Shown in pieces: positions 10,727 through 21,881 of a stretch of DNA of 64,000 nt. The stretch covers positions 113,527-177,526 of the forward strand of contig NZ_JAUFQV010000006.1 in NCBI RefSeq assembly GCF_030409945.1. Direction: 5' to 3'. How positions within the stretch are numbered: position 1 is the first letter of the stretch; every line of letters starts with the position of its first letter. Both the position numbers and the translations under genes were made by a program. The notes beneath the pieces were generated by a model. It worked only from the letters and a program-made list of their open reading frames with translations, had not been told where the DNA came from and ran no database searches. Origin of the DNA: Vibrio tapetis subsp. quintayensis. GTDB taxonomy: Bacteria > Pseudomonadota > Gammaproteobacteria > Enterobacterales > Vibrionaceae.

Positions 10727-10788
10727 TGCCTCAAAGTAATTGATTTGTTTTGAGTTGTGTTTTTTTTCGTTTAATTTTTACTCGCCAC

Positions 10789-10816
10789 TTGCATCAAAAA
10801 CTGTGATCTGTATAAT
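10789..10816 (+). promoter_or_regulatory. S10 operon promoter
   Basis: TTGCAT (10789-10794) and a perfect TATAAT (10811-10816) are 16 bases apart, and a GC-containing start region (GCACCGC) follows. It is the only good sigma-70 promoter between yjeT and rpsJ, about 260 bases before rpsJ, which leaves room for the regulatory leader. Confidence 0.75.
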
Positions 10817-10819
10817 GCA

Positions 10820-11388
<569 letters not shown>

Positions 11389-11402
11389 GGGAGATTAGAA
11401 TA

Positions 11403-12032
11403 ATGATTGGTCTAGTCGGACGTAAAGTGGGTATGACCCGCGTATTTACCGAAGAAGGCGTTTCTATCCCAGTAACTGTTGTTGAGGTTGAAGCGAACCG
11501 TATTTCTCAAGTGAAAACTCTTGAGACTGATGGCTACGCAGCAATCCAGGTAACTACTGGTACTAAGAAAGCTAACCGTGTAACTAAACCAGAAGCTGGT
11601 CACTTTGCGAAAGCAGGTGTAGAAGCTGGTCGCGGTCTTTGGGAATTCCGTTTGGAAAACGGTGAAGAGTTTGAAATTGGCGCTGAGCTAAATGTAGAAC
11701 TTTTCAACGAAATTAAAAAAGTAGACGTTACTGGTACATCTAAAGGTAAAGGCTTCCAAGGCGCTATCAAGCGTTGGAACTTCTCTACTCAAGATATGAC
11801 TCACGGTAACTCATTGTCTCACCGTGCACCGGGTTCAATTGGCCAATGTCAAACTCCAGGTCGCGTGTTTAAAGGCAAGAAAATGGCAGGTCACATGGGT
11901 GCTGAGCGTGTAACGACTCAAAACCTAGAGATCGTACGTGTTGACGCTGAGCGCAATCTGCTTCTTATTAAAGGTGCAGTACCAGGCTCAACAGGCGGCA
12001 ACGTGATCGTAAAACCTGCTGTTAAAGCATAA
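11403..12032 (+). CDS. rplC: 50S ribosomal protein L3
   Basis: L3 is an early 50S assembly protein reaching the peptidyl transferase centre. It has 209 residues and the conserved region [17 protein letters not shown], followed by the loop containing the glutamine that PrmB methylates ([15 protein letters not shown]). A good Shine-Dalgarno (AAGGGAG) precedes the ATG. It is the second gene of the S10 operon. Confidence 0.98.
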   Translation: MIGLVGRKVGMTRVFTEEGVSIPVTVVEVEANRISQVKTLETDGYAAIQVTTGTKKANRVTKPEAGHFAKAGVEAGRGLWEFRLENGEEFEIGAELNVELFNEIKKVDVTGTSKGKGFQGAIKRWNFSTQDMTHGNSLSHRAPGSIGQCQTPGRVFKGKKMAGHMGAERVTTQNLEIVRVDAERNLLLIKGAVPGSTGGNVIVKPAVKA

Positions 12033-12048
12033 CGTCTAGGAGTAAGTA

Positions 12049-12651
12049 ATGGAATTGATGGTTAAAGGTGCTGATGCACTAACTGTTTCCGAGACTACTT
12101 TCGGACGTGACTTTAACGAAGCTCTTGTACACCAAGTAGTTGTTGCATATGCAGCAGGTGCTCGTCAAGGTACTCGTGCTCAAAAGACTCGTTCTGAAGT
12201 ATCTGGCGGTGGCGCTAAGCCATGGCGTCAAAAAGGTACTGGCCGTGCACGTGCTGGTACAATCCGTAGCCCAATCTGGCGTACAGGTGGTGTTACTTTT
12301 GCTGCGAAACCTCAGGATCACAGCCAAAAAGTAAACAAAAAAATGTACCGCGGTGCTATGAAAAGCATTCTTTCTGAGCTTGTTCGTCAAGAGCGTTTAA
12401 TCGTTGTTGATAACTTCTCAGTTGAAGCGCCTAAAACGAAAGAACTTGCAGCTAAGCTTAAAGAGCTTGAGCTAAGCGATGTTCTTATCGTAACTGGCGA
12501 AGTTGATGAGAATCTATTCTTAGCTGCTCGTAACCTTTATAAAGTTGACGCACGTGACGTTGCTGGTATTGACCCAGTAAGTCTGATTGCATTCGACAAG
12601 GTTCTAATGACTGCTGAAGCAGTTAAGCAAGTTGAGGAGATGTTTGCATGA
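12049..12651 (+). CDS. rplD: 50S ribosomal protein L4
   Basis: L4 lines the peptide exit tunnel and, in gammaproteobacteria, is the feedback repressor of the S10 operon through the mRNA leader. The 200-residue protein shows the tunnel-loop segment [18 protein letters not shown] and the [15 protein letters not shown] region. Its stop overlaps the rplW start by four bases (ATGA), indicating translational coupling. Confidence 0.98.
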   Translation: MELMVKGADALTVSETTFGRDFNEALVHQVVVAYAAGARQGTRAQKTRSEVSGGGAKPWRQKGTGRARAGTIRSPIWRTGGVTFAAKPQDHSQKVNKKMYRGAMKSILSELVRQERLIVVDNFSVEAPKTKELAAKLKELELSDVLIVTGEVDENLFLAARNLYKVDARDVAGIDPVSLIAFDKVLMTAEAVKQVEEMFA

Positions 12652-12950
12652 TCACTGAAGAGCGTATTTTAAAAGTTCTACGTGCTCCACACATCTCTGA
12701 AAAAGCAACTATGGCAGCTGAAAAAGCGAACACTATCGTTTTTAAAGTAGCTAAAGATGCAACTAAGAAAGAGATCAAAGCAGCTGTAGAAAAGCTATTT
12801 GAAGTTGAAGTTAAGTCTGTAAATACTCTTGTACAAAAGGGTAAGACCAAACGTCAAGGTCTACGCGAAGGTCGCCGCAGCGACGTTAAGAAAGCGTACG
12901 TTACCTTGAAAGAAGGTCAAGATCTTGACTTTGTTGGCGGCGCGGAATAA
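12648..12950 (+). CDS. rplW: 50S ribosomal protein L23
   Basis: L23 sits at the exit of the peptide tunnel and is the docking point of trigger factor and SRP. The 100-residue protein has the typical [20 protein letters not shown] start and the KVNTLV-type loop ([15 protein letters not shown]). The start overlaps the rplD stop. Confidence 0.98.
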   Translation: MITEERILKVLRAPHISEKATMAAEKANTIVFKVAKDATKKEIKAAVEKLFEVEVKSVNTLVQKGKTKRQGLREGRRSDVKKAYVTLKEGQDLDFVGGAE

Positions 12951-12965
12951 CAGGAGTAGTTAAAG

Positions 12966-13790
12966 ATGGCTATTGTTAAATGTAAGCCGACTTCCCCTGG
13001 TCGTCGTCACGTTGTTAAAGTTGTTAACGCTGACCTACACAAGGGTAAGCCATACGCACCTCTTTTAGAGAAAAACTCTAAAAATGGTGGTCGTAACAAC
13101 AACGGTCGTATCACAGTACGTCACATCGGTGGTGGTCATAAACACCATTACCGTTTGATTGATTTCAAACGTACTAAAGATGGCATCCCAGCGAAAGTTG
13201 AGCGCCTAGAATACGATCCAAACCGTAGCGCTAACATCGCTCTAGTTCTGTACGCAGACGGTGAGCGTCGTTACATTATTGCACCAAAAGGTGTTAACGC
13301 AGGTGACCAGATTCAATCTGGTGTTGATGCGCCAATCAAAGCAGGTAACACTCTGCCGATGCGCAACATTCCAGTAGGTTCTACTGTACACTGTGTTGAA
13401 CTTAAGCCTGGTAAAGGTGCACAGCTAGCTCGTTCGGCTGGTGCTTATGCTCAAATCGTCGCTCGCGACGGTGCATACGTAACTATCCGTCTACGTTCTG
13501 GCGAAATGCGCAAAGTACTTTCTGAAGGTCGTGCAACGATCGGTGAAGTTGGTAACTCTGAGCATATGCTACGTGAACTTGGTAAAGCTGGTGCTTCACG
13601 CTGGCGCGGCGTACGTCCAACCGTACGTGGTGTAGTAATGAACCCAGTAGATCACCCACATGGTGGTGGTGAAGGTCGCACATCTGGCGGTCGTCACCCA
13701 GTATCACCTTGGGGTCAGCCTACTAAAGGCTTCAAGACTCGTACTAATAAACGCACTGACAAGTACATTGTACGTCGTCGTAATAAATAA
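12966..13790 (+). CDS. rplB: 50S ribosomal protein L2
   Basis: L2 binds 23S rRNA near the peptidyl transferase centre and helps subunit joining. The 274-residue protein carries the conserved C-terminal region [15 protein letters not shown], including the functionally important His, and [17 protein letters not shown] near the N-terminus. It is the fifth gene of the S10 operon, and its Shine-Dalgarno is CAGGAG. Confidence 0.98.
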   Translation: MAIVKCKPTSPGRRHVVKVVNADLHKGKPYAPLLEKNSKNGGRNNNGRITVRHIGGGHKHHYRLIDFKRTKDGIPAKVERLEYDPNRSANIALVLYADGERRYIIAPKGVNAGDQIQSGVDAPIKAGNTLPMRNIPVGSTVHCVELKPGKGAQLARSAGAYAQIVARDGAYVTIRLRSGEMRKVLSEGRATIGEVGNSEHMLRELGKAGASRWRGVRPTVRGVVMNPVDHPHGGGEGRTSGGRHPVSPWGQPTKGFKTRTNKRTDKYIVRRRNK

Positions 13791-13797
13791 TCTATAA

Positions 13798-14088
<291 letters not shown>

Positions 14089-14098
14089 GGAGTAGATG

Positions 14099-14431
14099 AT
14101 GGAAGCACTAGCTAAACATAACTTTGCTCGCATTTCGCCTCAGAAAGCTCGCTTAGTTGCAGACCAAATCCGCGGCAAATCTGTGGATCAAGCACTTGAA
14201 ATTTTAACTTTCAGCAACAAAAAAGCTGCTGAGTTAATTAAGAAAGTTCTTGAGTCTGCTATCGCTAACGCGGAACACAACGAAGGTGCAGATATTGACG
14301 ATCTTAATGTCGCTAAAATCTTCGTAGATGAAGGCCCTATCATGAAGCGTATTATGCCTCGTGCTAAAGGTCGTGCGGATCGTATCTTGAAGCGTTCAAG
14401 CCACATCAGCATTGTTGTAGCTGATCGCTAG
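14099..14431 (+). CDS. rplV: 50S ribosomal protein L22
   Basis: L22 lines the peptide exit tunnel. Two ATG codons stand side by side (14096 and 14099); I choose the second because it lies six bases after AGGAG and gives the family's 110 residues starting MEALAKH. The conserved [17 protein letters not shown] and ILKRSSHI segments are present. Confidence 0.97.
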   Translation: MEALAKHNFARISPQKARLVADQIRGKSVDQALEILTFSNKKAAELIKKVLESAIANAEHNEGADIDDLNVAKIFVDEGPIMKRIMPRAKGRADRILKRSSHISIVVADR

Positions 14432-14450
14432 AGACTAGGAGAGTAAGCAA

Positions 14451-15149
14451 ATGGGTCAGAAAGTACATCCAAATGGTATTCGTCTTGGCATCGTTAAGCC
14501 TTGGAATGCTACATGGTTTGCTAATACCAAAGAGTTCGCTGACAACCTAGACGGCGACTTCAAGGTACGTCAGTTCCTAACTAAAGAACTGAAAAAAGCA
14601 TCTCTATCACGCATCGTTATCGAGCGTCCTGCTAAGAGCATCCGTGTGACTATTCACACTGCTCGTCCAGGCGTTGTAATCGGTAAGAAAGGTGAAGACG
14701 TAGAGAAACTACGCGCAGCTGTAGCAAAAATCGCAGGTGTACCAGCGCAAATTAACATCGCTGAAGTACGTAAGCCTGAGTTAGACGCTCAACTTGTGGG
14801 TGACAGCATCGCATCTCAACTAGAACGTCGTGTTATGTTCCGTCGCGCTATGAAGCGTGCAGTTCAGAATGCAATGCGTCTAGGAGCGAAGGGTATTAAA
14901 GTAGAAGTAAGCGGCCGTCTTGGCGGTGCTGAAATCGCGCGTACTGAATGGTACCGTGAAGGCCGTGTGCCACTTCATACCCTACGTGCTGACATTGATT
15001 ACGCAACTTCTTCGGCTCACACCCAATACGGTGTAATCGGCATTAAAACTTGGATCTTCAAAGGTGAGATTCTAGGTGGTATGCCAGCTGCTAACGCAGT
15101 AGAGCCAAAGGCTGATAAGCCTAAGAAGCAGCGTAAAAGCCGTAAGTAA
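14451..15149 (+). CDS. rpsC: 30S ribosomal protein S3
   Basis: S3 lies at the mRNA entry of the 30S subunit. The 232-residue protein begins [14 protein letters not shown], has a KH domain with [13 protein letters not shown], and the S3 C-terminal domain with [18 protein letters not shown] basic tail (KKQRKSRK) ends it. It has the usual length and place in the operon. Confidence 0.98.
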   Translation: MGQKVHPNGIRLGIVKPWNATWFANTKEFADNLDGDFKVRQFLTKELKKASLSRIVIERPAKSIRVTIHTARPGVVIGKKGEDVEKLRAAVAKIAGVPAQINIAEVRKPELDAQLVGDSIASQLERRVMFRRAMKRAVQNAMRLGAKGIKVEVSGRLGGAEIARTEWYREGRVPLHTLRADIDYATSSAHTQYGVIGIKTWIFKGEILGGMPAANAVEPKADKPKKQRKSRK

Positions 15150-15160
15150 GGAGTCGACTG

Positions 15161-15571
15161 ATGCTACAACCTAAACGTACTAAGTTCCGTAAGGTTCAGA
15201 CTGGTCGCAACCGTGGTCTGGCTAAAGGCACTGAAGTAAGCTTCGGCGAATTCGGCCTTAAAGCTGTTGGCCGTGGTCGAATCACTGCTCGTCAGATCGA
15301 AGCGGCTCGTCGTGCTATGACACGTCATGTTAAACGTCAAGGCCAAATCTGGATTCGTATTTTTCCAGACAAACCTATCACAGAAAAACCGCTAGAAGTT
15401 CGTCAGGGTAAGGGTAAAGGTAACGTTGAGTACTGGGTAGCCCAAATCCAACCTGGAAAGGTTATGTACGAAATGAACGGCGTACCTGAAGAGTTGGCAC
15501 GTGAAGCGTTCCGCCTAGCGGCACGTAAACTGCCTATCAAAACTACTTTTGTATCTAAGCAGGTGATGTGA
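15161..15571 (+). CDS. rplP: 50S ribosomal protein L16
   Basis: L16 helps position the aminoacyl-tRNA in the A site. The 136-residue sequence begins [19 protein letters not shown] and contains the [12 protein letters not shown] loop. The stop (TGA) shares a base with the rpmC start. Confidence 0.98.
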   Translation: MLQPKRTKFRKVQTGRNRGLAKGTEVSFGEFGLKAVGRGRITARQIEAARRAMTRHVKRQGQIWIRIFPDKPITEKPLEVRQGKGKGNVEYWVAQIQPGKVMYEMNGVPEELAREAFRLAARKLPIKTTFVSKQVM

Positions 15572-15762
15572 TGAACGCACATGAACTACGTGAGAAAAGC
15601 GTTGAAGAGCTTAACTCTGAGTTGTTGAATTTGCTACGTGAACAGTTCAACTTGCGCATGCAAGCTGCTACTGGTCAACTACAGCAGACTCACACTCTAA
15701 AAACTGTACGCCGTGATATCGCGCGCGTTAAAACTGTTTTGACTGAGAAGGCAGGCGCATAA
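15571..15762 (+). CDS. rpmC: 50S ribosomal protein L29
   Basis: L29 sits by the tunnel exit beside L23. I place the start at the ATG overlapping the rplP stop, giving the family's 63 residues ([18 protein letters not shown]); a GTG one codon earlier is less likely because AGGTG is better spaced for the ATG. The stop overlaps the rpsQ start. Confidence 0.97.
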   Translation: MNAHELREKSVEELNSELLNLLREQFNLRMQAATGQLQQTHTLKTVRRDIARVKTVLTEKAGA

Positions 15763-16016
15763 TGAGCGAATCAATTCGTACAATGCAAGGTCGTGTAGTT
15801 AGCGACAAGATGGACAAGTCTATCGTTGTTGCTATCGAACGCATGGTGAAACACCCAATTTACGGCAAGTTCGTAAAGCGTACGACTAAAGTACACGCAC
15901 ATGACGAAAACAACGAGTGTGGCCTAGGCGATACAGTTGAAATTTCTGAGTGTCGTCCGCTGTCTAAGACTAAGTCTTGGACATTGGTTAAAATTGTTGA
16001 TAAATCGAAATTCTAA
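15762..16016 (+). CDS. rpsQ: 30S ribosomal protein S17
   Basis: S17 is a primary 16S rRNA binding protein of the OB-fold type. The 84-residue product has the typical [20 protein letters not shown] start and [11 protein letters not shown]. It is the last gene of the S10 operon, followed by a terminator-like hairpin and a new promoter. Confidence 0.98.
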   Translation: MSESIRTMQGRVVSDKMDKSIVVAIERMVKHPIYGKFVKRTTKVHAHDENNECGLGDTVEISECRPLSKTKSWTLVKIVDKSKF

Positions 16017-16039
16017 TTTCTTTTTGATACGATGATTAG

Positions 16040-16077
16040 ACGGTTCCAAAGGTTTTTTTGGAGCCGTTTATTTTTTG
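16040..16077 (+). terminator. Terminator at the end of the S10 operon
   Basis: ACGGTTCC pairs with GGAGCCGT (one G-U pair) around a T-rich loop and is followed by TTATTTTTTGT. It lies 24 bases after the rpsQ stop and before the spc promoter. Confidence 0.65.
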
Positions 16078-16099
16078 TCTACCCATTTGAAAAAAAGGG

Positions 16100-16108
16100 T
16101 GGTACAAT
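16100..16108 (+). promoter_or_regulatory. spc operon promoter (extended -10)
   Basis: TGG-TACAAT forms an extended -10 element about 70 bases before rplN. No clear -35 hexamer is found at 16-18 bases, which is compatible with an extended -10 promoter. It follows the S10 terminator, so rplN onward is a separate unit. Confidence 0.55.
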
Positions 16109-16176
16109 TCGCAGCCCTTATAAAGAGGCAGCCCGACCCGTGAAGGGTCTAGTTTAATATTTAGCGGAGCACTAAA

Positions 16177-16548
16177 ATGATCCAAATGCAAAGTACACTC
16201 GACGCTGCGGATAACTCCGGCGCTCGTAGAGTAATGTGTATTAAGGTTCTGGGTGGCTCTCACCGCCGTTATGCACATATCGGAGACGTCATCAAAGTTA
16301 CTGTTAAGGAAGCAATTCCTCGCGGTAAAGTAAAAAAAGGTGATGTTCTGAAGGCGGTGGTAGTGCGCACTCGTAAAGGCGTACGTCGCCCAGACGGTTC
16401 TGTCATTCGCTTCGACCGTAATGCTTGTGTATTGTTGAATGACACTACTGAGCAACCAGTCGGCACACGTATCTTTGGTCCTGTGACTCGTGAACTTCGT
16501 AATGCGAAATTCATGAAAATTGTGTCACTTGCACCTGAAGTTCTGTAA
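16177..16548 (+). CDS. rplN: 50S ribosomal protein L14
   Basis: L14 contacts the 30S subunit and RsfS. The 123-residue sequence begins [19 protein letters not shown] and includes the [19 protein letters not shown] region. It is the first gene of the spc operon. Confidence 0.98.
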   Translation: MIQMQSTLDAADNSGARRVMCIKVLGGSHRRYAHIGDVIKVTVKEAIPRGKVKKGDVLKAVVVRTRKGVRRPDGSVIRFDRNACVLLNDTTEQPVGTRIFGPVTRELRNAKFMKIVSLAPEVL

Positions 16549-16562
16549 GGAGCGGCAATAAA

Positions 16563-16880
16563 ATGGCAGCTAAAATCCGTCGTAATGACGAAGTAATCGT
16601 ACTAACTGGTAAAGATACTGGTAAGCGCGGTAAAGTAACTAAGGTTCTCGAGACTGGTAAAGTTCTCGTTGAAGGTATTAACCTTGTTAAAAAACACCAA
16701 AAGCCTGTACCGGCTCTAGGTCAACAAGGTGGCATCGTTGAACAAGAAGCAGCTATTGATGCTTCTAACGTTGCAGTCTTTAACGCGGCAACTGGTAAAG
16801 CGGACCGTATCGGTTTCCGTTTCGAAGATGGTAAGAAAGTTCGTTTCTTTAAGTCTAACGGCGAAACCGTTTCTAACTAA
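16563..16880 (+). CDS. rplX: 50S ribosomal protein L24
   Basis: L24 is an assembly initiator for the 50S subunit. The 105-residue protein has the KOW motif ([19 protein letters not shown]) near its start and [15 protein letters not shown] later. It is the second gene of the spc operon. Confidence 0.98.
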   Translation: MAAKIRRNDEVIVLTGKDTGKRGKVTKVLETGKVLVEGINLVKKHQKPVPALGQQGGIVEQEAAIDASNVAVFNAATGKADRIGFRFEDGKKVRFFKSNGETVSN

Positions 16881-16894
16881 TAGAAGTAATTTGG

Positions 16895-16945
16895 AGTTCT
16901 ACTATGGCGAAACTGCATGATTACTACAAGTCGTCTGTAGTCGCT
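16895..16945 (+). promoter_or_regulatory. Likely S8 repressor site at the rplE start
   Basis: In E. coli S8 represses the spc operon by binding mRNA around the rplE start. The first 20-odd coding bases here (ATGGCGAAACTGCATGATTA onward) are, as I recall the E. coli gene, identical at DNA level, and TTACTACA can pair with TGTAGTC a few bases on. The function is inferred from that conservation. Confidence 0.5.
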
Positions 16946-17443
16946 GAGCTTACCAAAGAGTTCGGCTACACAAGCGTCATGCAAGTCCCTAGGATTGAGA
17001 AAATCACCCTAAACATGGGCGTTGGTGAAGCAATCAACGATAAGAAACTGCTAGAAAACGCAGCATCTGATATGGCAACGATCTCTGGTCAAAAGCCGCT
17101 TATCACAAAAGCTCGTAAATCTGTTGCAGGTTTCAAAATTCGTGAAGGCTACCCAATTGGTTGTAAAGTAACCTTACGTGGCGAACGTATGTGGGATTTC
17201 TTCGAGCGTGTTATCTCGATTGCACTTCCACGTGTACGTGATTTCCGTGGCGTTAGCGCTAAGTCTTTTGACGGACGCGGTAACTACAGCATGGGCGTTC
17301 GCGAGCAAATCATCTTCCCGGAAATCGACTACGATAAAGTCGATCGTGTACGCGGTCTTGATATTACTATCACGACGTCTGCGAGTTCCGATGAGGAAGG
17401 CCGCGCTCTGCTGGCTGCCTTTAACTTCCCATTCCGTAAGTAA
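16904..17443 (+). CDS. rplE: 50S ribosomal protein L5
   Basis: L5 binds 5S rRNA in the central protuberance. The 179-residue protein contains [20 protein letters not shown] and the [19 protein letters not shown] region. The start codon region appears to double as the S8 regulatory site. Confidence 0.98.
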   Translation: MAKLHDYYKSSVVAELTKEFGYTSVMQVPRIEKITLNMGVGEAINDKKLLENAASDMATISGQKPLITKARKSVAGFKIREGYPIGCKVTLRGERMWDFFERVISIALPRVRDFRGVSAKSFDGRGNYSMGVREQIIFPEIDYDKVDRVRGLDITITTSASSDEEGRALLAAFNFPFRK

Positions 17444-17460
17444 GGTGAAGGGTTACTGTT

Positions 17461-17766
17461 ATGGCTAAACAATCAATGAAAGCGCGCGAAACAAAACGCG
17501 CGAAGCTAGTAGCAAAGTACGCTGAAAAGCGTTCTGCGTTAAAAGCAATCATTAGCGATTTAAACGCTTCTGAAGAAGATCGTTGGAATGCGGTTCTTAA
17601 ACTGCAATCTCTTCCACGTGATTCAAGTGCATCACGTCAGCGCAACCGTTGCAACCAAACTGGTCGTCCACACGGTTTCCTACGTAAGTTCGGTCTAAGC
17701 CGTATTAAGGTTCGTGAAGCTTGCATGAAAGGCGAGATTCCGGGTCTTCGTAAGGCTAGCTGGTAA
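17461..17766 (+). CDS. rpsN: 30S ribosomal protein S14
   Basis: S14 is a 30S head protein. The 101-residue form is the long, zinc-free type: the CxxC zinc motif of the short type is missing and [19 protein letters not shown] is present. It lies between rplE and rpsH as usual. Confidence 0.98.
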   Translation: MAKQSMKARETKRAKLVAKYAEKRSALKAIISDLNASEEDRWNAVLKLQSLPRDSSASRQRNRCNQTGRPHGFLRKFGLSRIKVREACMKGEIPGLRKASW

Positions 17767-17795
17767 TTGCCACTTAATCATTTGGAGTAAATCTT

Positions 17796-18188
17796 ATGAG
17801 CATGCAAGATCCGATTTCGGATATGCTGACCCGCGTTCGTAACGGTCAGTCAGCAAATAAAATTGCTGTAGAAATGCCTTCTTCAAAGCTTAAAGTTGCA
17901 ATTGCTGCATTACTTAAAGCCGAAGGTTATATCGTTGACTTCGCTGTTTCAGGCGAAGCAAAACCAGTGCTAGAAGTTACTCTTAAGTACTTCCAAGCAA
18001 AACCTGTAATAGAGCAAATTCAACGTGTTTCACGTCCAGGTCTGCGCGTCTATAAAAATAAAGACTCGCTTCCTACTGTGATGGGCGGTTTGGGTATTGC
18101 TGTAGTGTCCACTTCCAAGGGTCTGATGTCTGACCGTGCTGCTCGCAAAGCAGGTCTTGGTGGTGAAATCATCTGCTACGTAGCTTAA
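17796..18188 (+). CDS. rpsH: 30S ribosomal protein S8
   Basis: S8 organises the central domain of 16S rRNA and represses the spc operon. The 130-residue protein begins [18 protein letters not shown] and ends with GLSDRAAR-like and GGEIICYVA segments, typical for the family. Confidence 0.98.
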   Translation: MSMQDPISDMLTRVRNGQSANKIAVEMPSSKLKVAIAALLKAEGYIVDFAVSGEAKPVLEVTLKYFQAKPVIEQIQRVSRPGLRVYKNKDSLPTVMGGLGIAVVSTSKGLMSDRAARKAGLGGEIICYVA

Positions 18189-18200
18189 TAGGAGTAGGAT

Positions 18201-18734
18201 ATGTCTCGTGTTGCTAAAGCACCCGTTGTCATCCCTACTGGCGTAGAGGTGAAACTAAACGGCCAAGAAGTTACTGTAAAAGGTAGCAAAGGCGAACTAA
18301 CTCGCGTTTTCAACAACGCTGTAGTTATCGCCCAGGAAGATAACACTATTGTTTTCGCTCCTCGTGAAGGTATCGCTAAAGCTAACGCTCAAGCTGGTAC
18401 TGCACGTGCGCTAGTGAACAACATGGTTGTTGGTGTTACCACTGGCTTTACTAAGAAGTTGACACTTAAAGGTGTTGGTTACCGTGCTGCTATCAAAGGC
18501 AACGCAGTGAGCCTAACTTTAGGTTTCTCTCACCCAGTTGAGCACGAAGTGCCAGCGGGTATTAAAGCAGAATGTCCAAGCCAAACTGAAATTGTACTAA
18601 CAGGTGCTGATAAGCAGCTAGTTGGTCAAGTTGCGGCTGATATTCGTTCTTACCGTGAGCCTGAACCTTATAAAGGTAAAGGTGTTCGTTACGCAGATGA
18701 AAATGTGCGTACTAAAGAAGCTAAGAAGAAGTAA
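18201..18734 (+). CDS. rplF: 50S ribosomal protein L6
   Basis: L6 lies near the factor-binding site of the 50S subunit. The 177-residue protein has two repeated L6 folds and the conserved ending with [15 protein letters not shown]. The Shine-Dalgarno is AGGAG. Confidence 0.98.
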   Translation: MSRVAKAPVVIPTGVEVKLNGQEVTVKGSKGELTRVFNNAVVIAQEDNTIVFAPREGIAKANAQAGTARALVNNMVVGVTTGFTKKLTLKGVGYRAAIKGNAVSLTLGFSHPVEHEVPAGIKAECPSQTEIVLTGADKQLVGQVAADIRSYREPEPYKGKGVRYADENVRTKEAKKK

Positions 18735-18743
18735 GGTAACACT

Positions 18744-19097
18744 ATGGATAAGAAAGCATCTCGCATCCGTCGTGCTACACGTGCACGTCGTAAGATTGCT
18801 GAACTTCGTGTGAACCGCCTAGTTGTACATCGTACTCCACGTCACGTGTATGCACAGGTAATCGCACCGAATGGCTCTGAGGTTATCGCTGCAGCTTCTA
18901 CCGTTGAGAAGGCGATCCGTGAGCAAGTTAAGAACACTGGTAACGTTGACGCTGCTAAAGTAATAGGTCAAATTATTGCTGAGCGCGCTATCGAAAAAGG
19001 CATTTTAAATGTTGCTTTCGATCGTTCTGGTTTCCAATACCACGGTCGAGTAGCGGCACTAGCAGATTCTGCTCGTGAAGCTGGTCTGAAATTCTAA
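18744..19097 (+). CDS. rplR: 50S ribosomal protein L18
   Basis: L18 binds 5S rRNA with L5. The 117-residue product starts [18 protein letters not shown] and ends with [20 protein letters not shown], which are family hallmarks. Confidence 0.98.
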   Translation: MDKKASRIRRATRARRKIAELRVNRLVVHRTPRHVYAQVIAPNGSEVIAAASTVEKAIREQVKNTGNVDAAKVIGQIIAERAIEKGILNVAFDRSGFQYHGRVAALADSAREAGLKF

Positions 19098-19111
19098 GGT
19101 AGGGTTGATCG

Positions 19112-19612
19112 ATGGCTAAAGAACAACAACAAGCTACAGATTTAAGCGAAAAGCTAATCGCTGTTAACCGTGTTTCAAAAACGGTTAAAGGCGGTCGAAT
19201 CTTTAGCTTTACTGCACTAACAGTAGTTGGTGACGGTAATGGTCGCGTTGGTTTCGGTTACGGCAAAGCTCGTGAAGTACCAGCTGCGATTCAAAAAGCA
19301 ATGGAAAAAGCGCGCCGTAACATGGTTACTATCGCGCTAAACGAGGGTACTCTTCACCACGCGGTGAAAGGTCGTCACACTGGTTCAAAAGTATACATGC
19401 AGCCAGCTGCTGAAGGTACTGGTATCATCGCCGGCGGTGCGATGCGTGCAGTACTTGAAGTTGTAGGTGTTCATAACGTACTTGCGAAAGCGTATGGCTC
19501 AACGAACCCTATTAACGTAGTTCGTGCGACTATTGATGGTTTAAGCGGTATGAAGTCTCCAGAGATGGTTGCTGCTAAACGTGGTCTAACTGTTGAATCT
19601 ATTTCGGAGTAA
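19112..19612 (+). CDS. rpsE: 30S ribosomal protein S5
   Basis: S5 acts in decoding fidelity at the mRNA entry. The 166-residue protein contains the dsRNA-binding-like N-domain with [18 protein letters not shown] and [15 protein letters not shown], and a C-terminal domain with [16 protein letters not shown]. It is followed by rpmD six bases later. Confidence 0.98.
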   Translation: MAKEQQQATDLSEKLIAVNRVSKTVKGGRIFSFTALTVVGDGNGRVGFGYGKAREVPAAIQKAMEKARRNMVTIALNEGTLHHAVKGRHTGSKVYMQPAAEGTGIIAGGAMRAVLEVVGVHNVLAKAYGSTNPINVVRATIDGLSGMKSPEMVAAKRGLTVESISE

Positions 19613-19617
19613 GCACC

Positions 19618-19794
19618 ATGGCGACTATTAAAGTAACTCAAACTAAAAGCTCAATTGGCCGTCTACCAAAGCACAAAGCTACTTTGCGTGGTCTAGGCCT
19701 TCGTCGTATCAACCATACAGTAGAACTTGAAGATACTCCGTGTACTCGCGGAATGATCAACAAGGTTTACTACATGGTTAAAGTTGAGGAGTAA
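19618..19794 (+). CDS. rpmD: 50S ribosomal protein L30
   Basis: L30 is a small 50S protein. Translation from the ATG at 19618 gives 58 residues beginning [20 protein letters not shown] and ending MVKVEE, exactly the family length and pattern. It lies between rpsE and rplO as expected. Confidence 0.97.
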   Translation: MATIKVTQTKSSIGRLPKHKATLRGLGLRRINHTVELEDTPCTRGMINKVYYMVKVEE

Positions 19795-19799
19795 TCAGA

Positions 19800-20234
19800 A
19801 TGCGTTTGAATACTCTATCACCGGCTGCGGGTTCTAAGCCTTCTAAGAAGCGCGTAGGTCGCGGTATCGGTTCAGGCCTTGGTAAAACAGGTGGCCGTGG
19901 TCATAAAGGTCAAAAATCACGTTCTGGCGGCAGTGTTCGTCCAGGTTTCGAAGGCGGTCAAATGCCTCTGAAACAACGTCTACCAAAATTCGGTTTCACT
20001 TCTCGTAAGAGCCTAGTGTCTGCTGAAGTTCGTCTAGCTGAGCTAGCGAAGGTAGAAGGCGACGTGGTTGATCTTAACAGCCTAAAAGCTGCTAACGTTA
20101 TCACTAAGAACATCGAATTTGTAAAAGTTGTTCTTTCTGGTGACCTTGGCAAGGCTGTGACTGTTAAAGGTCTACGCGTAACCAAAGGCGCAAAAGCTGC
20201 AATCGAAGCTGCAGGCGGTAAAATCGAGGAATAA
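19800..20234 (+). CDS. rplO: 50S ribosomal protein L15
   Basis: L15 binds 23S rRNA late in 50S assembly. The 144-residue protein has the Gly- and basic-rich N-terminus ([19 protein letters not shown]) and the [16 protein letters not shown] motif. It is followed by secY. Confidence 0.98.
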   Translation: MRLNTLSPAAGSKPSKKRVGRGIGSGLGKTGGRGHKGQKSRSGGSVRPGFEGGQMPLKQRLPKFGFTSRKSLVSAEVRLAELAKVEGDVVDLNSLKAANVITKNIEFVKVVLSGDLGKAVTVKGLRVTKGAKAAIEAAGGKIEE

Positions 20235-20255
20235 TACTCGAGGGACGAGGTACAG

Positions 20256-21593
20256 ATGGCAAACAAACCAGGACAAGATTTTCGTAGTGCTCAGAGCGGC
20301 TTAGCTGAATTAAAGTCGCGCTTATTATTCGTAATTGGTGCACTTTTAGTATTCCGAGCCGGCTCCTTTGTGCCGATTCCTGGTATTGACGCAGCTGTAC
20401 TTGCCGATTTGTTCGATCAGCAAAAGGGTACCATCATTGAGATGTTTAACATGTTCTCTGGTGGTGCACTTTCGCGTGCATCTATATTAGCGTTGGGCAT
20501 CATGCCGTATATTTCGGCATCTATTGTTGTCCAACTGCTAACTGTAGTTCATCCAGCGTTAGCGGAGCTCAAAAAAGAGGGCGAAGCAGGCAGACGAAAA
20601 ATCAGCCAATATACGCGTTATGGCACGCTTGTACTAGCTACATTCCAAGCGATTGGTATTGCAACAGGCTTACCAAACATGGTCGACAATCTGGTTGTTA
20701 TCAACCAAACCATGTTTACCCTAATTGCTACCATTAGTTTAGTAACCGGTACCATGTTTTTGATGTGGTTAGGTGAACAAATTACTGAGCGCGGAATTGG
20801 CAACGGTATTTCCTTGATTATTTTCTCGGGTATCGTAGCTGGATTGCCTTCGGCAGTCGGACAAACTATCGAGCAAGCGCGTCAAGGTGAATTGCACGTA
20901 CTTCTATTGTTGCTAATCGGTGTGTTAGCTTTAGCTGTGATTTACTTCGTAGTTTTCATGGAGCGTGGTCAACGTCGTATCGTCGTTAACTATGCGAAGC
21001 GTCAACAAGGTCGTAAAGTTTTTGCAGCGCAAAGCACTCACTTGCCTCTTAAAATTAACATGGCAGGTGTTATACCAGCGATTTTCGCATCGAGCATTAT
21101 TTTGTTCCCAGGAACATTAGCTCAATGGTTTGGCAATACAGGTGGTGAGGACAGCGCGTTCAGTTGGTTAACTGACGTGTCTATGGCCCTTAGCCCTGGT
21201 CAACCGTTGTATGTAGTGCTTTATGCAGCAGCAATCATTTTCTTCTGCTTCTTCTACACGGCGTTGGTATTCAACCCGCGTGAAACAGCAGATAATTTGA
21301 AGAAGTCTGGTGCATTCGTACCCGGTATCCGCCCAGGTGAGCAGACAGCAAAATATATTGATAAAGTGATGACGAGACTAACCCTTGCGGGCGCGTTGTA
21401 CATTACCTTTATTTGTCTGATCCCAGAGTTCATGATGGTCGCGTGGAACGTTCGTTTCTACTTCGGCGGCACATCACTACTAATCGTAGTGGTAGTTATC
21501 ATGGATTTCATGGCACAGGTACAGACTCATCTGATGTCACAACAGTATGATTCTGTGTTGAAAAAAGCAAATCTGAAAGGCTACGGCCGTTAA
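20256..21593 (+). CDS. secY: Protein translocase subunit SecY
   Basis: SecY is the channel of the SecYEG inner-membrane translocon. The 445-residue protein has ten predicted membrane segments and the diagnostic [20 protein letters not shown] near residue 57-75 and [11 protein letters not shown] later. The cytoplasmic loop with the conserved Arg ([15 protein letters not shown]) is intact. The place in the spc operon between rplO and rpmJ is standard. Confidence 0.98.
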   Translation: MANKPGQDFRSAQSGLAELKSRLLFVIGALLVFRAGSFVPIPGIDAAVLADLFDQQKGTIIEMFNMFSGGALSRASILALGIMPYISASIVVQLLTVVHPALAELKKEGEAGRRKISQYTRYGTLVLATFQAIGIATGLPNMVDNLVVINQTMFTLIATISLVTGTMFLMWLGEQITERGIGNGISLIIFSGIVAGLPSAVGQTIEQARQGELHVLLLLLIGVLALAVIYFVVFMERGQRRIVVNYAKRQQGRKVFAAQSTHLPLKINMAGVIPAIFASSIILFPGTLAQWFGNTGGEDSAFSWLTDVSMALSPGQPLYVVLYAAAIIFFCFFYTALVFNPRETADNLKKSGAFVPGIRPGEQTAKYIDKVMTRLTLAGALYITFICLIPEFMMVAWNVRFYFGGTSLLIVVVVIMDFMAQVQTHLMSQQYDSVLKKANLKGYGR

Positions 21594-21620
21594 TTTCAGA
21601 TTTCATTACGGAGTTTAGCA

Positions 21621-21734
21621 ATGAAAGTTCGTGCTTCCGTTAAAAAAATCTGCCGTAACTGTAAAGTTATCAAGCGTAACGGTGTCGTTCGCGTGATTTG
21701 CAGTGAGCCAAAGCATAAGCAACGCCAAGGCTAA
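21621..21734 (+). CDS. rpmJ: 50S ribosomal protein L36 (zinc-binding type)
   Basis: L36 is the smallest 50S protein. The 37-residue product begins [19 protein letters not shown]. Cysteines at 11, 14 and 27 and His32 form the zinc ribbon, so this is the C+ form that zinc-starved cells often replace with a C- paralogue under Zur control. It is the last gene of the spc operon. Confidence 0.97.
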
Positions 21735-21760
21735 AAAGCAGAAATTTTTACTTGAAATAT

Positions 21761-21797
21761 AAGGTAGTGTCGAGTATATTCCTCGGCCTACCTTTTG
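21761..21797 (+). terminator. Hairpin between spc and alpha operons
   Basis: AAGGTAG pairs with CTACCTT, with an inner CGAG/CTCG stem, and a short T run follows. It may reduce read-through from rpmJ into rpsM; the T run is short, so it could be a partial terminator or part of the alpha leader. I recall that E. coli also has a hairpin at this position. Confidence 0.5.
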
Positions 21798-21811
21798 CGT
21801 GCAAGAGAAGT

Positions 21812-21881
21812 AGTATGCCGCAGCGTATCCTGTACGGGCTTTGCTGCGGATAATTTCTTATTTAAGTACTAGGAGTGAATA
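21812..21881 (+). promoter_or_regulatory. alpha operon leader, S4 repressor-binding pseudoknot
   Basis: The CCGCAG (21818) and CTGCGG (21844) stem encloses GTATCCTG-TACGGGCTT, which matches the E. coli S4-binding leader element (GTATCCTG...ACGGGCTTT) as I recall it. It ends at the GTG start of rpsM with AGGAG in between. S4 repression is established in E. coli; here it is inferred from the match. Confidence 0.65.

Noticed and set aside
10727..10788. An IS element or tRNA at the edges of the 27.7-kb block
   Set aside because: Neither edge shows terminal inverted repeats, transposase remnants, target duplications or a tRNA.
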